Assembly (NCBI GenBank): GCA_016936015.1
Contig: JAFGPV010000146.1
Location: 62,001 to 126,000 of the forward strand
DNA: 64,000 bases
Source: Pirellulales bacterium
GTDB taxonomy: Bacteria > Planctomycetota > Planctomycetia > Pirellulales > Thermoguttaceae
Direction: 5' to 3'
Below are positions 1-8,547 of this stretch, piece by piece. Position 1 is the stretch's first letter, and each line of letters begins with the position of its first letter. A program made the translations under genes and the position numbers. The notes under the pieces were generated by a model that saw only the letters and a list, made by a program, of their open reading frames with translations, was not told where the DNA came from and searched no databases.

Positions 1-1248
1 CGGACCGCCGACGAGGTGAACCTCAACGGCGTCCGCGTGGAATGGGTGACCGATCTGGCCGTCAATCCCGGCGGAGAATTCGTGGAGTATGATCCCGGCG
101 TTTCGCTGCGGGTGCACGTCGCCGGCAACGGCACCACCCGGGCCAGCCGGGTGGTCGAGGTCATCAACGACGCCCATGACGCCGGGACCATCCCCTTTAC
201 CGCCGAGATCGATCCTTTGGACGACGTCAACGGAGGCCACAGCTTCGTGCAGGGAGGGGCTTGGGCCGATACCCGTGACGGCGCCAATGAGGCCCTCGAT
301 CAGACCAGCGGATTGCGGATTACCAATCGCGGCCAGGAGTATACCATCAGTTTGCTGTCGGCCCAGACTCTCGAAGACGTGCTGAATATCATTAACGGCT
401 CGGGCGCCGGCGTCCGGGCCGAAATCAACGCCGCGAAAAACGGCATCAACCTCCGCTCCCAGTGCAGCGGTTGCGACTTCTGCATCGGCGAGAATGGCGG
501 CCAAACCGCCGCGCAACTGGGCATCCGCTCGATGACCGAGGCCACGCTGCTGTCCGACTTGAACTTCGGCCGCGGCGTCCAACATGCCGCGGGGGGGGAT
601 TTCACGATCACCCGCTCCGACGGCGCCGTCCTTTCCATCACCCTGGGCGACGTGCGGACCCTCGGCGAAGTCCTCAGTCTGATCAACGACGATCCGAACA
701 ACGCCGACGGACTGCTGGTCGCCCGGCTGGCTCAATACGGCAACGGAATCGAGTTGATCGACTCCAGCGGCGGCGCCGGCGACCTCCTCGTGACGCGGGA
801 ATTCATGAGCAGCGCGGCGAGCGATCTGGGATTGATTCCCCCGGGAGTGGATCAAAGTGCGCCGGGGACCGGCGATCCCAAAACCTTGACCGGCAGCGAC
901 GTGAATCCCCGGGAAGTCGAAGGCATGTTCACCGCTTTGACGCGGCTCCGCAACGCACTCCAGAACAACGATCTCATCGAGGCTCAGCGGGCGATCGGTC
1001 TGCTGGACAGCAAAACGGTGGATTTAAACTTCGCCCGCGCGGATCTCGGCGCCCGGCAAAACAGCCTCGACGTGATCAAAGAACGCCTCGATACGGAAAA
1101 CATCGAACTCCAGAAGATCCTCTCGCTGGAATATGATGCGGATATCACCGAAGCAGTCACGCAATTGACCGCCCGGCAGGCGACGTATGAGGCTTCGCTC
1201 CAGTCGATCGCAAAAATCTTCCAGGTGACCCTGCTGGACTATCTGTAA
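1..1248 (+). CDS. flgL: Flagellar hook-associated protein FlgL, 5'-truncated
   Basis: The frame is open from base 1, so the gene begins upstream of the window and only its C-terminal ~415 residues are present. FlgL (HAP3) is the junction protein between flagellar hook and filament, exported by the flagellar type III apparatus. Two flagellin-IN-like segments are visible (around residues 100-145 and 185-270, each with a TLEDVL/TLGEVL-x-x-IN motif). The protein ends with the helical flagellin C-terminal signature, in which RQATYEASLQSIAKI is followed by a terminal LLDYL, as expected for FlgL (family typically ends ...LLDFL). The long insert between N- and C-terminal helices is usual for large planctomycete hook proteins. 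No other flagellar gene is visible downstream. FlgL rather than flagellin is favoured by the C-terminus. Confidence 0.85.
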   Translation, partial: RTADEVNLNGVRVEWVTDLAVNPGGEFVEYDPGVSLRVHVAGNGTTRASRVVEVINDAHDAGTIPFTAEIDPLDDVNGGHSFVQGGAWADTRDGANEALDQTSGLRITNRGQEYTISLLSAQTLEDVLNIINGSGAGVRAEINAAKNGINLRSQCSGCDFCIGENGGQTAAQLGIRSMTEATLLSDLNFGRGVQHAAGGDFTITRSDGAVLSITLGDVRTLGEVLSLINDDPNNADGLLVARLAQYGNGIELIDSSGGAGDLLVTREFMSSAASDLGLIPPGVDQSAPGTGDPKTLTGSDVNPREVEGMFTALTRLRNALQNNDLIEAQRAIGLLDSKTVDLNFARADLGARQNSLDVIKERLDTENIELQKILSLEYDADITEAVTQLTARQATYEASLQSIAKIFQVTLLDYL

Positions 1249-1437
1249 CAATCTCCGGGAAGCAGGGTGACGGGCGAAGAGAAGTTTTCAAGACGCGCTC
1301 TCCAGGAATCCTCCTGCATTTCCTTTCCGCCCGAAGAACCGTCAACCTCGCTACAAGGCGCATAAAGCGCCGCAGGGGGGCCGCGGTTCTCGCGCCGCCG
1401 GCAATCGACTTCCCGAAGTTGTGGCATAGACTCTTGT

Positions 1438-1566
1438 AGTGTCCCTTGGAAGAGGATCGTTGATCCTCAGAAAAGGAAAGACCTCACGGAAAACGCCCCG
1501 CGACGGCGGTCGCGGGGGGAGAAGGCGGTCTCTTCCGCTCCTGGAACCGTGTGGTTCCGGGACATT
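1438..1566 (+). ncRNA. Candidate structured RNA (leader or sRNA) ahead of the GAF-PAS-PilZ gene
   Basis: The 385-base gap between flgL and the next gene holds nested inverted repeats. An outer stem pairs 1438-1445 with 1559-1566 (AGTGTCCC/GGGACATT, one G-U). Inside it are a perfect 7-bp hairpin at 1452-1468 (GAGGATC-GTT-GATCCTC), a perfect 9-bp hairpin at 1496-1517 (CCCCGCGAC-GGCG-GTCGCGGGG) and an 8-bp hairpin at 1541-1560 built on GGAACC-GTGT-GGTTCC, which competes with the last two outer pairs. An unpaired purine-rich linker (about 1469-1490) could be a conserved core. The arrangement resembles a multibranched RNA, but it matches no riboswitch class I recognise. It ends about 67 bases before the PilZ gene start. 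A repeat element is the main alternative. Confidence 0.4.
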
Positions 1567-1633
1567 CAGAAAACTTGATTGACTTGAGCATTAATTTATA
1601 GACGCGATGCAGATGTAAGAGACACGCACGACG

Positions 1634-3088
1634 ATGTCGACGATGGCCGTGGACAATATCGAGGAATTATCCGCCGCGCTGGGGGTTCCGGCGGACGAGG
1701 AATCACAAAACCCGTGCGCGCGGCAGGAAACGGCGCTGTTGTCGCTGGGGCGGCGGTGCAACGCCCCGCATTCCCGGGCGGAGTTGATGCAGGCGGCGGC
1801 CGATCTGCTGGCCGGCCGACTCGGGGCGGACTTCAGCGGCGTGGGCGAAATCTCGCCCGATCAGAGCGAACTGCGGCTGCGGCTGACGGCCGTCGGGGGC
1901 GACAACGCCGTCGACGAGCCCCTGCTGTACGGCGACCCGCTCGATCCCGAGAAATCCCTGAGCAGCTACGCGCTCCGCGAGGCCGCCCCCGTCGCTTCGG
2001 AAGATCTGTTCCAGGAAAAACGCTTCACCGATTCCTTCCTCCGCGACCACGGCCTGCGCGGCGCGCTGGCGGTCCCGCTGCTGGTCGACGGGGAGCCTTA
2101 CGGCCTCGTGGGCGCCTACAGCGCGCAACCCCGGCCGATCGCCCCCGGTGAACTGCAATTCGCCGAGACGGTCGCCCTGATGCTCTCCGCCGGATTGGCC
2201 CAGAGCCGGGCGGAGGAGCGGTTCCGCCGCGAGGAGAAATTCTCCCGGGCGGTGCTCGGCCTGATCGACGCCCTGATCCTGGTTCTCAACCCGCAGGGAC
2301 ACGTGGAGCAGATCAATTCCTTCGCCATGCAAGTCAGCGGTTTTACCTGCGGCGAAGTGCAGGGGAAACCCCTGGGAAGCGTCTTTTTCCAGCCCCGCGA
2401 CGAGCAGCAGTTCCGAGAATGTCTGCGCCGTTGCGTGCGGGAGAATTCCACGGAAAAGATGGAAAACGAACTGCTGGCAAAAAACGGCCAATGCCGCCGC
2501 GTCCGCTGGTCGCTGCAAGCGCTGGCCAATGACGAGGGATCCATCTACGCCGTGCTGATGCTGGGCGTCGATTGCACCGCCGAGCGGGAAAAAGCCAACC
2601 AGACCGAGCGGCTCCGCTTGGTGGCGGAAGAGGCCGCCCGGATCGTCCGGAAAAACGGACTGCCCGAGGAGAGCACGATGCGGCTCCGCGGGCTGTTGGC
2701 CAAGGCCCCGTTGGCCGACCTGTCCGACGACGCTCTTCCCGACGACGCGACGGAACCGCTCCGGGAAACTCCGGCCCCGTCGCCGAACCGGATCGACCAG
2801 CGGCGGCATCCCCGCCGCTCCTACCGCTACTGCCAAAAGATCGCCCCCTTAACCGGCAACGCCCCGCCGTCTCCCGAACAGTTTTTCGAAGTCGTCTGCG
2901 AGGACATCTCCGCCGGCGGATTCTCCTTCTACTTCGAACGCGAACCCGATTTCCAACAATTGGTGGTGGCCCTGGGCCAGGATTCGGACACCTCGTATTT
3001 TATCGGCCAGGTGGTGCGGAACGTGCCGAAAAAATTCCAGGGACGCGACATGTACCTCATCGGCTGCCGGTTCAACGGCCGATTGTAG
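1634..3088 (+). CDS. GAF-PAS-PilZ signalling protein
   Basis: A 484-residue cytoplasmic protein with no membrane segment. Domains in order: a GAF-like sensor (about 25-195), a short linker helix, a PAS domain (about 205-320; ILVLNPQGHVEQIN is the typical PAS entry), and a C-terminal PilZ domain (about 385-484). PilZ shows RRHPR followed by a D/E-x-S-x-G-G motif (EDISAGG), the two elements that normally bind cyclic di-GMP. The likely role is coupling a small-molecule or redox input to c-di-GMP-dependent output; its position after flgL suggests motility or surface behaviour. There is no catalytic GGDEF, EAL or kinase domain, so it is a receiver rather than an enzyme. The start ATG at 1634 has no convincing ribosome-binding site, and an in-frame ATG at 1643 is possible. 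Confidence 0.85.
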   Translation: MSTMAVDNIEELSAALGVPADEESQNPCARQETALLSLGRRCNAPHSRAELMQAAADLLAGRLGADFSGVGEISPDQSELRLRLTAVGGDNAVDEPLLYGDPLDPEKSLSSYALREAAPVASEDLFQEKRFTDSFLRDHGLRGALAVPLLVDGEPYGLVGAYSAQPRPIAPGELQFAETVALMLSAGLAQSRAEERFRREEKFSRAVLGLIDALILVLNPQGHVEQINSFAMQVSGFTCGEVQGKPLGSVFFQPRDEQQFRECLRRCVRENSTEKMENELLAKNGQCRRVRWSLQALANDEGSIYAVLMLGVDCTAEREKANQTERLRLVAEEAARIVRKNGLPEESTMRLRGLLAKAPLADLSDDALPDDATEPLRETPAPSPNRIDQRRHPRRSYRYCQKIAPLTGNAPPSPEQFFEVVCEDISAGGFSFYFEREPDFQQLVVALGQDSDTSYFIGQVVRNVPKKFQGRDMYLIGCRFNGRL

Positions 3089-3097
3089 TTCTAAACA

Positions 3098-3265
3098 ATG
3101 GTCCCCTCTCCCCGACCAACCTTCGGTCGGTGCCCGGAGAGGGTTAGGGTGAGGGCAATTTGCATGGAAAACAACTGATTTTCAGTGATCTATTCCTTTC
3201 TCGCCCTCACACCCTGCCCCTCTCCCAAAGGGAGAGGGGAGAATTTCAGGACGCGCTCTCACGCC
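3098..3265. repeat. Family A repeat: large imperfect inverted repeat (CCCCTCTCC / GGAGAGGGG)
   Basis: One arm reads GGTCCCCTCTCC...GGTTAGGGTGAGGGC and the other GCCCTCACACCCTGCCCCTCTCCC...GAGAGGGGAGA, ending in GGACGCGCTCTC. It fills the gap between the PilZ gene and mqnD, which converge on it. Near-identical organisation recurs at 55805-55982, and parts recur at 8398-8455, 9044-9177 and 43579-43619. It may also act as a bidirectional terminator. Confidence 0.75.
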
Positions 3266-3268
3266 CCC

Positions 3269-4114
3269 CTACTCCACGAACTCCGCCGTCACCCGGCGGG
3301 GAATCACGCCGCCGCGGCAGCCGGCGTCGAGCAGTTCCGTCACGGCCTTCCGGCCCCGTGGACCGAAATCGAGCGTCCAGTGGTTGACGTACATCCCCAC
3401 AAAACGATCGGCCTGCCTCGGATCCAATCCCCGGCCGAACTGCAAGGCGTAGCGGAGCGCCTCGTCGCGGTGCGATAAACCGTACTCGATGCTCTGCCGC
3501 AGCAGCCGCTGCACCTCGACCATCGTCTGCCGGCCCAGGTCCTTTCGTAAAGCGTTCACGCCCAGCGGCAACGGCAGCCCCGTCTCGTCGAGCCACCACT
3601 GGCCCGTATCGACGACCAGTTCCAACCGCTGATCGCCGTAGGTAAGCTGCCCCTCGTGGATCACCAGCCCGGCGTCGATCGGTTTTCCGTCGTATTTTCC
3701 CGAGACGACGGCGTCGAGAATCTGATCGAAGGGGACGACCACAAACGGAAAATCCGCCTCCAAACACAGCCGCAGGGCGAGATACGCGGTGGTCAACGCC
3801 CCCGGCACGGCAATCGTCGCGGTCTTCAGTTCTTCCAGCGACATTTTTTGCCGGGCGACCACGATCGGCCCATACCCGTCGCCCATACTCGCCCCGCAGG
3901 TGCAGAGCGCATAGCGGTCGGTCAGATGGGCGTAGGCATGGACGCTCAGCGCCGTCAATTCCAACTCGCCCGTAAACGCCCGGCGGTTGAGCGTCTCAAT
4001 ATCGACCAATTCATGCGTAAACCGATACCGCCCGGTATCGATCTTCCCTTCCGCCAGCGCCTGAAACATAAAGGCATCGTCGGCGTCCGGACTGTGACCT
4101 ACGCGAATGTGCAT
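3269..4114 (-). CDS. mqnD: MqnA/MqnD-family menaquinone biosynthesis protein, probably 1,4-dihydroxy-6-naphthoate synthase
   Basis: 281 residues of the periplasmic-binding-protein-fold family VitK2_biosynth. MqnD converts cyclic dehypoxanthine futalosine to 1,4-dihydroxy-6-naphthoate in the futalosine route to menaquinone, in the cytoplasm. The N-terminus HSPDADDAFMFQAL matches the MqnD start (SPxxDDxFMF), and the central GxGYGPIVVAR and the IPGxxTTA-like segment (VPGALTTAYLAL) line the ligand cleft. MqnA (chorismate dehydratase) is homologous, but the opening motif fits MqnD better. Length is normal. The gene stands alone, with no other mqn gene in the window. The ATG at 4112-4114 is the only sensible start. 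Confidence 0.8.
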   Translation of the reverse strand: MHIRVGHSPDADDAFMFQALAEGKIDTGRYRFTHELVDIETLNRRAFTGELELTALSVHAYAHLTDRYALCTCGASMGDGYGPIVVARQKMSLEELKTATIAVPGALTTAYLALRLCLEADFPFVVVPFDQILDAVVSGKYDGKPIDAGLVIHEGQLTYGDQRLELVVDTGQWWLDETGLPLPLGVNALRKDLGRQTMVEVQRLLRQSIEYGLSHRDEALRYALQFGRGLDPRQADRFVGMYVNHWTLDFGPRGRKAVTELLDAGCRGGVIPRRVTAEFVE

Positions 4115-4156
4115 GGGAGGGAGGGGAGGGATTGGGGATTAGGGGTTAGGATTACT

Positions 4157-4186
4157 CTCGTTCCGAAACTCCAGTTTCGGAACGAG
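4157..4186. repeat. Perfect 14-bp inverted repeat in the mqnD / type ISP gap
   Basis: CTCGTTCCGAAACT and AGTTTCGGAACGAG are separated by two bases, forming a perfect 14-bp hairpin in either strand. It lies just upstream of mqnD. The rest of the 466-base gap (4115-4580) holds a G-rich run at 4116-4148 and near-duplicated CCAACAA(A/G)ATTGTT units at about 4530-4557. I see no gene in it. Because the ISP gene ends at 4581, the gap includes that gene's 3' side and mqnD's promoter. Confidence 0.7.
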
Positions 4187-4580
4187 GGAATTTTTCTATT
4201 GTCAAGGAAGAAGCGGGACGCCTCTTCGACGTTGAAGTGCAACGTGCTTTTTGGGGGCCGAATTTTTACGCCGGTGTTGCACTTCGGAAGTGTATTATTG
4301 TTCATGTGTTATGCAAATTGTCGAAATCGTAACTTCGCACGGCCCGCCAGGGGGGCGTTGCACTTGGGATTGTGGCGGAAATAGGCGGATTGAATGGATC
4401 GTTGGCGGTAAGTGATTAGCGGCCAAAACATTACCGTTTTTCACGGGCCAGGCTGTTTCTCCAGGCGCACTCGTTGTCGGGTGGATTGTAGCAGATTGGG
4501 TGGCCCAATTTCTACTGAAAAAGCTGATTGCCAACAAAATTGTTGCCAACAAGATTGTTTTTTCTTGCCCGTGGTTTTGG

Positions 4581-7500
4581 CTATGTTTTCAGATCACCCG
4601 GCCAGGCGTATGTATCTTCTTTGACGCGGCGGTAGTTCTCGTCCAAGGCCGGTTGCAGAAGGACGATCGCCGCCAGCCGCCGGGCCATGTTCATCACTTC
4701 GCGGACATCCTCCGGCGTGAGCGCCCGGCCGAGGAGTTCTTCTTCCCGGTAGCTCAACCACTTTTTAATGACCTGATAGCCGCCGATGTAATATCCCCAC
4801 ACGTTCGCCGGAATGTTTTTCCAATAGGCGACGTCGTTCAGATACACGTCGCACGTGGTCTTCCCGAGCAGTGAAAGCATTTGCTCGACCGTCAATCCGC
4901 GCTCCTTGGCGGCTTCTCCGATGGCGTCCCTTTCCGCCTTGTCGTATTCTCTGGAAACGATCCGTCCCTTGCCGGGCATCGTCACGCCGCCTTTGCCCGC
5001 GTGCCCCCAGCCGGCCGTTACGGCCAAGTCGCTGCCGGTTGAGTTGAGTTGCCCCCCTCCGGCTTTGCTGATCTGCCCTATGCTCTTGAATAAAGTAGAT
5101 TGCTTTCCGCACGTTACGCCGGGCACCTCGTTCTCGGTGTCCAGCAACGCCGCGAGTTGCCCGCCCAGCGTCGCCGACGCCGTGAGGGCCTTTCCGGTGC
5201 CGGGAAGCGGAATCCGCGGCCAATCGCGCCGGATGCCGTCGGCGTTCTCGTTCAAATAGGCCGGGCTGTAGCCGACGGCCAGGGCATTCAGCCAAATCAT
5301 ACCTGCCGTTCGCGCGTCGGAGTCTGGATTTATGACTTTTAATTCTTGCAGGTAATCTCGGGCCTTTGCCGACAAATTGGCGACTGTTTCATCCACCTCG
5401 GGTTTCTCGCCCAAGGCGGCAAAGAGCGTGGCCTCGGCCTCCTCTTCCAATCGCGATCCATTCTTCAGCAAGATGGGAAAATGGCGGGCATGGCCGGAAA
5501 TTGCGTCGTAATCGCACACGAGCCGGGAAAAGAAAAACGGCGGCCCTTCCGGCGATTTGTCCGCAGTGTCGCGCGTGATGAAAAATGCGTTCTCTGCAAA
5601 CCGTTGTTTGAGAAGTTGAGGACTTGGCTCACTAAACAACGGGCGAATATTGGCGAGGTAACTCCACCTTATATCAAACGCCTTGAATGGGTATCGCGCC
5701 AGATGAGTCCTGCTAAACCTATGTTCCTTCAACAATTTTTCACGAGCCTTGGGACCGACGATCCGGTTTCCTGTCATCATTAACGATGAATGGAGCAGTG
5801 CGACCTCGGAGTCTCCAACGGCAGGATCAAAATAAGCCGCCATCCGCTCTTCTAATGCCTTTTGATCGATTGAGATGAGTGAACATCCTCTACGCTCGAC
5901 TGGACCGTTGAACGGCGACACCGCGCAAAAGTCAATAACCTTGGGCCAATCCGTGTAATGGGCGGCCACGTTTTCAGGTAGAAACGAAAAACGATTTTCC
6001 GAACATGGATGGGCTAACTCATAGGCTTTGTCGAATCGCTTCGCGGCAAGACTTTTTAAAAGATCGGCACGCTTGCTTACGCCCCAAAAATGCCGGAAAC
6101 GGACGGTCGGCTTACGCTTGCACTTGCCCTTGCAGACAATAACGCAGACCGCCGTCCCCACGCGGATCCCTTCACGGTTGTATTCCGTGGAAAATACCGA
6201 AGGATCGGGCTTGCCCTCGGGCGTCAACTTGCCGGTCTCTCGGCTGTCCCCGTTCAAACAGTCCAGCCACAGTTTGTCAAACTCGGACAAGAACCTCTGA
6301 CGCATCACGACAAAGGAAGGATCGCCAAGATAAGAAAAATTGGAGATAAACGACACAATGCCCTTGCCGGTCATCTCCGCTATCCGCCGCTCGGCCAAAC
6401 GGAAAAAACGGATGTACAAATCGTCAAGGTTGAACTTTTTGATGCCCCAGCCGCCGGCACTGACGGGCGTATTGAGGTTTTTCTTGTACGGTTCGACCAG
6501 CCCTTGTTCCTCCTCAGGGCTGACGCCCGCAAAGGCGTTGTAGGGAGGATTACCTAGGATAACAAGTATTTTTTTGTCTCGCTTGACGTGCTCGGCAGCG
6601 TCGCGCTCCTCTTGTAGTTCGGCCCAGGACATCACTTGTTGTTTGGGACCCTTGGGCGGTTCCCAGCCGGTCAGGGCGTTGGTCAGATAGACGCCAACTC
6701 GCTCATTCCTCTTTGGCGATAATGGCGCCCCTTGGGCTTGCAGCATCAATCCCAATTGCAGGTGTGAAACCACAAACGGCGCAGGCAAAATTTCAAATCC
6801 AAATATGCGGCCCATTGCCGCTTCTTTCAAATCCGACGCCACCAAAGCGTCCCCCCCCTTGTCTCGCAACGTGTCCGCGATGCTGTGCAGTACTTCGATT
6901 AAATAAGTGCCCGTTCCGCAGCAGGGGTCCAATACAATGACCTTCGGATCGGCCAATCCGTCGGGCAAGTCCAATTCCTCCCGCAAAACCCGATCCACCC
7001 GGGCCACCTGATACTTGACGATCTCCCGCGGCGTGTACCAAACGCCCAATTCCTTCCGTAACTCCGGATCGTAAGCCTCCAAGAACGGCTCATAGAAGTA
7101 CTGAACCGCGTGCTCGTCCTCAAACCGTTGGAAAAACTCGCCCCGTTCCACACGGTTCAGCACACCCGCCGCCCAATCCAGCACCTCCACCAATCCTAAT
7201 GCTCCTAACCGGCTCGACTTGGACACCTCTTCGTACAAAGTCCGGATGAAGGGCACGTGAAGCGTCCATTCCGCAGTCCGCCAGTCATATTTCGCTTTAG
7301 CGCTGGGATTGTCCTTGTGCCAGCGGACCCATGCCGAAAACACCCCATAAAAAAGCGTCTGCACCAGCGTGGACCGGAAAAAATGCTCCCCCTTCTCCTC
7401 GATAAACTTCATTCCCAGGGCGTCTTCCAGTGCGGAACGGACGGTTTGCAGTGCGGGAAGTTCCTTTTGTTGCTCGACCCGGTAGAGGGCGTCGCGGGCG

Positions 7501-8087
7501 TAGGAAGCCAGGAACCACGCCACATATTTTGGATTGCTCAGCGGGGCGGCGTGCAAACAGGCCCGCTTCAGGAACTCGACAAACTGCTCCCCCTTCGCCT
7601 GGGCCGTCGCCCGCGGATGCGCTGCCTTGTTCCGCCAAAAATCCTGCTCGCTCTCGGCCAGGGCGAACGACTCCCGCTCCGCGAAATGCCCGTTCCCGCC
7701 CCGCTCCACAATCAAAAACTCCCGCAGGTTCGTCACAATAACGATGCCGTAAGTCTTCAAGTATCCCTTGACCTGTTGGCTTGCCGCAATCATCTTCACT
7801 TCGGGTTTTGTCCCCTTGACCTCCATCGCCCCCCGTGCCGGAAGCTGCCCCGCCCTCGGCTCGTTGTCCGATTGACGCTGGAACTGATCGGCCGTAAACA
7901 ATCCGCCATCCGGCAGGCCCGATCCCCGGTTGGCAATGTTAATGATGCACCGGACCTTGGGCTTCAGCGTCTTGCCGATTTCGTTGAAGAGGTTCGACAG
8001 CGCGGGGTAGAACGACGTTTCGGGAACGTTCGCCCCGGTCGATCGAATGTCGCGTAATTCCGCCAAATACGCTTCCAGAGGACTCAT
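4581..8087 (-). CDS. Type ISP-like restriction-modification protein (nuclease + N6-adenine methyltransferase + specificity), no helicase
   Basis: 1168 residues from the ATG at 8085-8087; an upstream in-frame ATG would add 38 Cys/Ser-rich residues that look non-native. The N-terminal segment carries a PD-(D/E)xK-like nuclease pattern, PDGG at about 59-62 and MEVKG at about 88-92. An alpha-helical linker follows, then a gamma-class amino-methyltransferase with SAM motif DPCCGTGTYL (about 387-396) and catalytic NPPYNAF (about 513-519). The last ~450 residues resemble the target-recognition region of type ISP enzymes. Classical type ISP proteins (about 1500-1600 residues) have a SF2 helicase between nuclease and methylase; no Walker A or DEAD motif is visible here. 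It is probably a self-contained restriction or methylation enzyme. It has no partner gene nearby. Confidence 0.8.
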   Translation of the reverse strand: MSPLEAYLAELRDIRSTGANVPETSFYPALSNLFNEIGKTLKPKVRCIINIANRGSGLPDGGLFTADQFQRQSDNEPRAGQLPARGAMEVKGTKPEVKMIAASQQVKGYLKTYGIVIVTNLREFLIVERGGNGHFAERESFALAESEQDFWRNKAAHPRATAQAKGEQFVEFLKRACLHAAPLSNPKYVAWFLASYARDALYRVEQQKELPALQTVRSALEDALGMKFIEEKGEHFFRSTLVQTLFYGVFSAWVRWHKDNPSAKAKYDWRTAEWTLHVPFIRTLYEEVSKSSRLGALGLVEVLDWAAGVLNRVERGEFFQRFEDEHAVQYFYEPFLEAYDPELRKELGVWYTPREIVKYQVARVDRVLREELDLPDGLADPKVIVLDPCCGTGTYLIEVLHSIADTLRDKGGDALVASDLKEAAMGRIFGFEILPAPFVVSHLQLGLMLQAQGAPLSPKRNERVGVYLTNALTGWEPPKGPKQQVMSWAELQEERDAAEHVKRDKKILVILGNPPYNAFAGVSPEEEQGLVEPYKKNLNTPVSAGGWGIKKFNLDDLYIRFFRLAERRIAEMTGKGIVSFISNFSYLGDPSFVVMRQRFLSEFDKLWLDCLNGDSRETGKLTPEGKPDPSVFSTEYNREGIRVGTAVCVIVCKGKCKRKPTVRFRHFWGVSKRADLLKSLAAKRFDKAYELAHPCSENRFSFLPENVAAHYTDWPKVIDFCAVSPFNGPVERRGCSLISIDQKALEERMAAYFDPAVGDSEVALLHSSLMMTGNRIVGPKAREKLLKEHRFSRTHLARYPFKAFDIRWSYLANIRPLFSEPSPQLLKQRFAENAFFITRDTADKSPEGPPFFFSRLVCDYDAISGHARHFPILLKNGSRLEEEAEATLFAALGEKPEVDETVANLSAKARDYLQELKVINPDSDARTAGMIWLNALAVGYSPAYLNENADGIRRDWPRIPLPGTGKALTASATLGGQLAALLDTENEVPGVTCGKQSTLFKSIGQISKAGGGQLNSTGSDLAVTAGWGHAGKGGVTMPGKGRIVSREYDKAERDAIGEAAKERGLTVEQMLSLLGKTTCDVYLNDVAYWKNIPANVWGYYIGGYQVIKKWLSYREEELLGRALTPEDVREVMNMARRLAAIVLLQPALDENYRRVKEDTYAWPGDLKT

Positions 8088-8167
8088 GCCGGAGTTATAC
8101 CGAAAACGGGGGGCGGACGCAAGAAGGGGAGAGGACTTTTTCCACGAAGGACACGAAGAGCACGAAG

Positions 8168-8353
8168 ATGGGATTGGACGCAGGGGACGCAGAGCGTGCA
8201 AAGGAGTTTCAGGGATCGTTGATCATCGGCGGGGCGGGAGCCAGTGCCGCGGCGGTTTCCGTGGCGGAGCCGGCGGCGTTGGTTCTCTTGGGGAGCGGTG
8301 TTATAATGGCGGTGGTATGCACTTGGCGGCGAGGGAAGAAGAGGCCGCACTGA
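8168..8353 (+). pseudogene. Orphan PEP-CTERM sorting tail (remnant of a secreted-protein gene)
   Basis: A 61-codon frame ends in VAEPAALVLLGSG, a short hydrophobic stretch, and TWRRGKKRPH. That is the Pro/Ala-Glu-Pro, membrane span and basic tail layout of a PEP-CTERM exosortase signal. No signal peptide or passenger domain precedes it; upstream is low-complexity repeat (CACGAAGGACACGAAG-like, about 8141-8205). I read it as the 3' end of a decayed gene whose 5' part was lost or replaced by repeat DNA. A very short expressed protein cannot be ruled out. The rest of the gap 8088-8547 holds repeats and no other gene. Confidence 0.5.
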
Positions 8354-8397
8354 AAACCGCTCCCCTTTAGAGCTGTCAAAAAACAATATTAGGGTTT

Positions 8398-8455
8398 TTC
8401 CGCAATAGGCCCTCGCCCCCTGCCCCTCTCCCGTAACGGGCGAGGGGAGTTTTTT
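8398..8455. repeat. Family A repeat, partial copy
   Basis: Contains GGCCCTCGCCCCCTGCCCC and CTCTCCCGTAACGGGCGAGGGGAG. It is a half-copy of the element at 3098-3265, lying between the PEP-CTERM remnant and the 1506-residue fusion gene. Confidence 0.65.
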
Positions 8456-8547
8456 CCCCAGGGCGCTGCCCAGAACTGGGTGAGCTTGCCGGCCTCCGGC
8501 CAGGAGCTTGGCGTACATTTTTCTCTTTTTTCTCCCTCAATAGAACC

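Noticed and set aside
1421-1437. Possible sigma-54 promoter (GTGGCATAGACTCTTGT)
   Set aside because: The -12 element lacks the essential GC and the spacing is off by one.
1703-2836. A 377-codon minus-strand frame opposite the GAF-PAS-PilZ gene
   Set aside because: It is the mirror of a well-supported gene in G/C-rich DNA, with no domain motif of its own.
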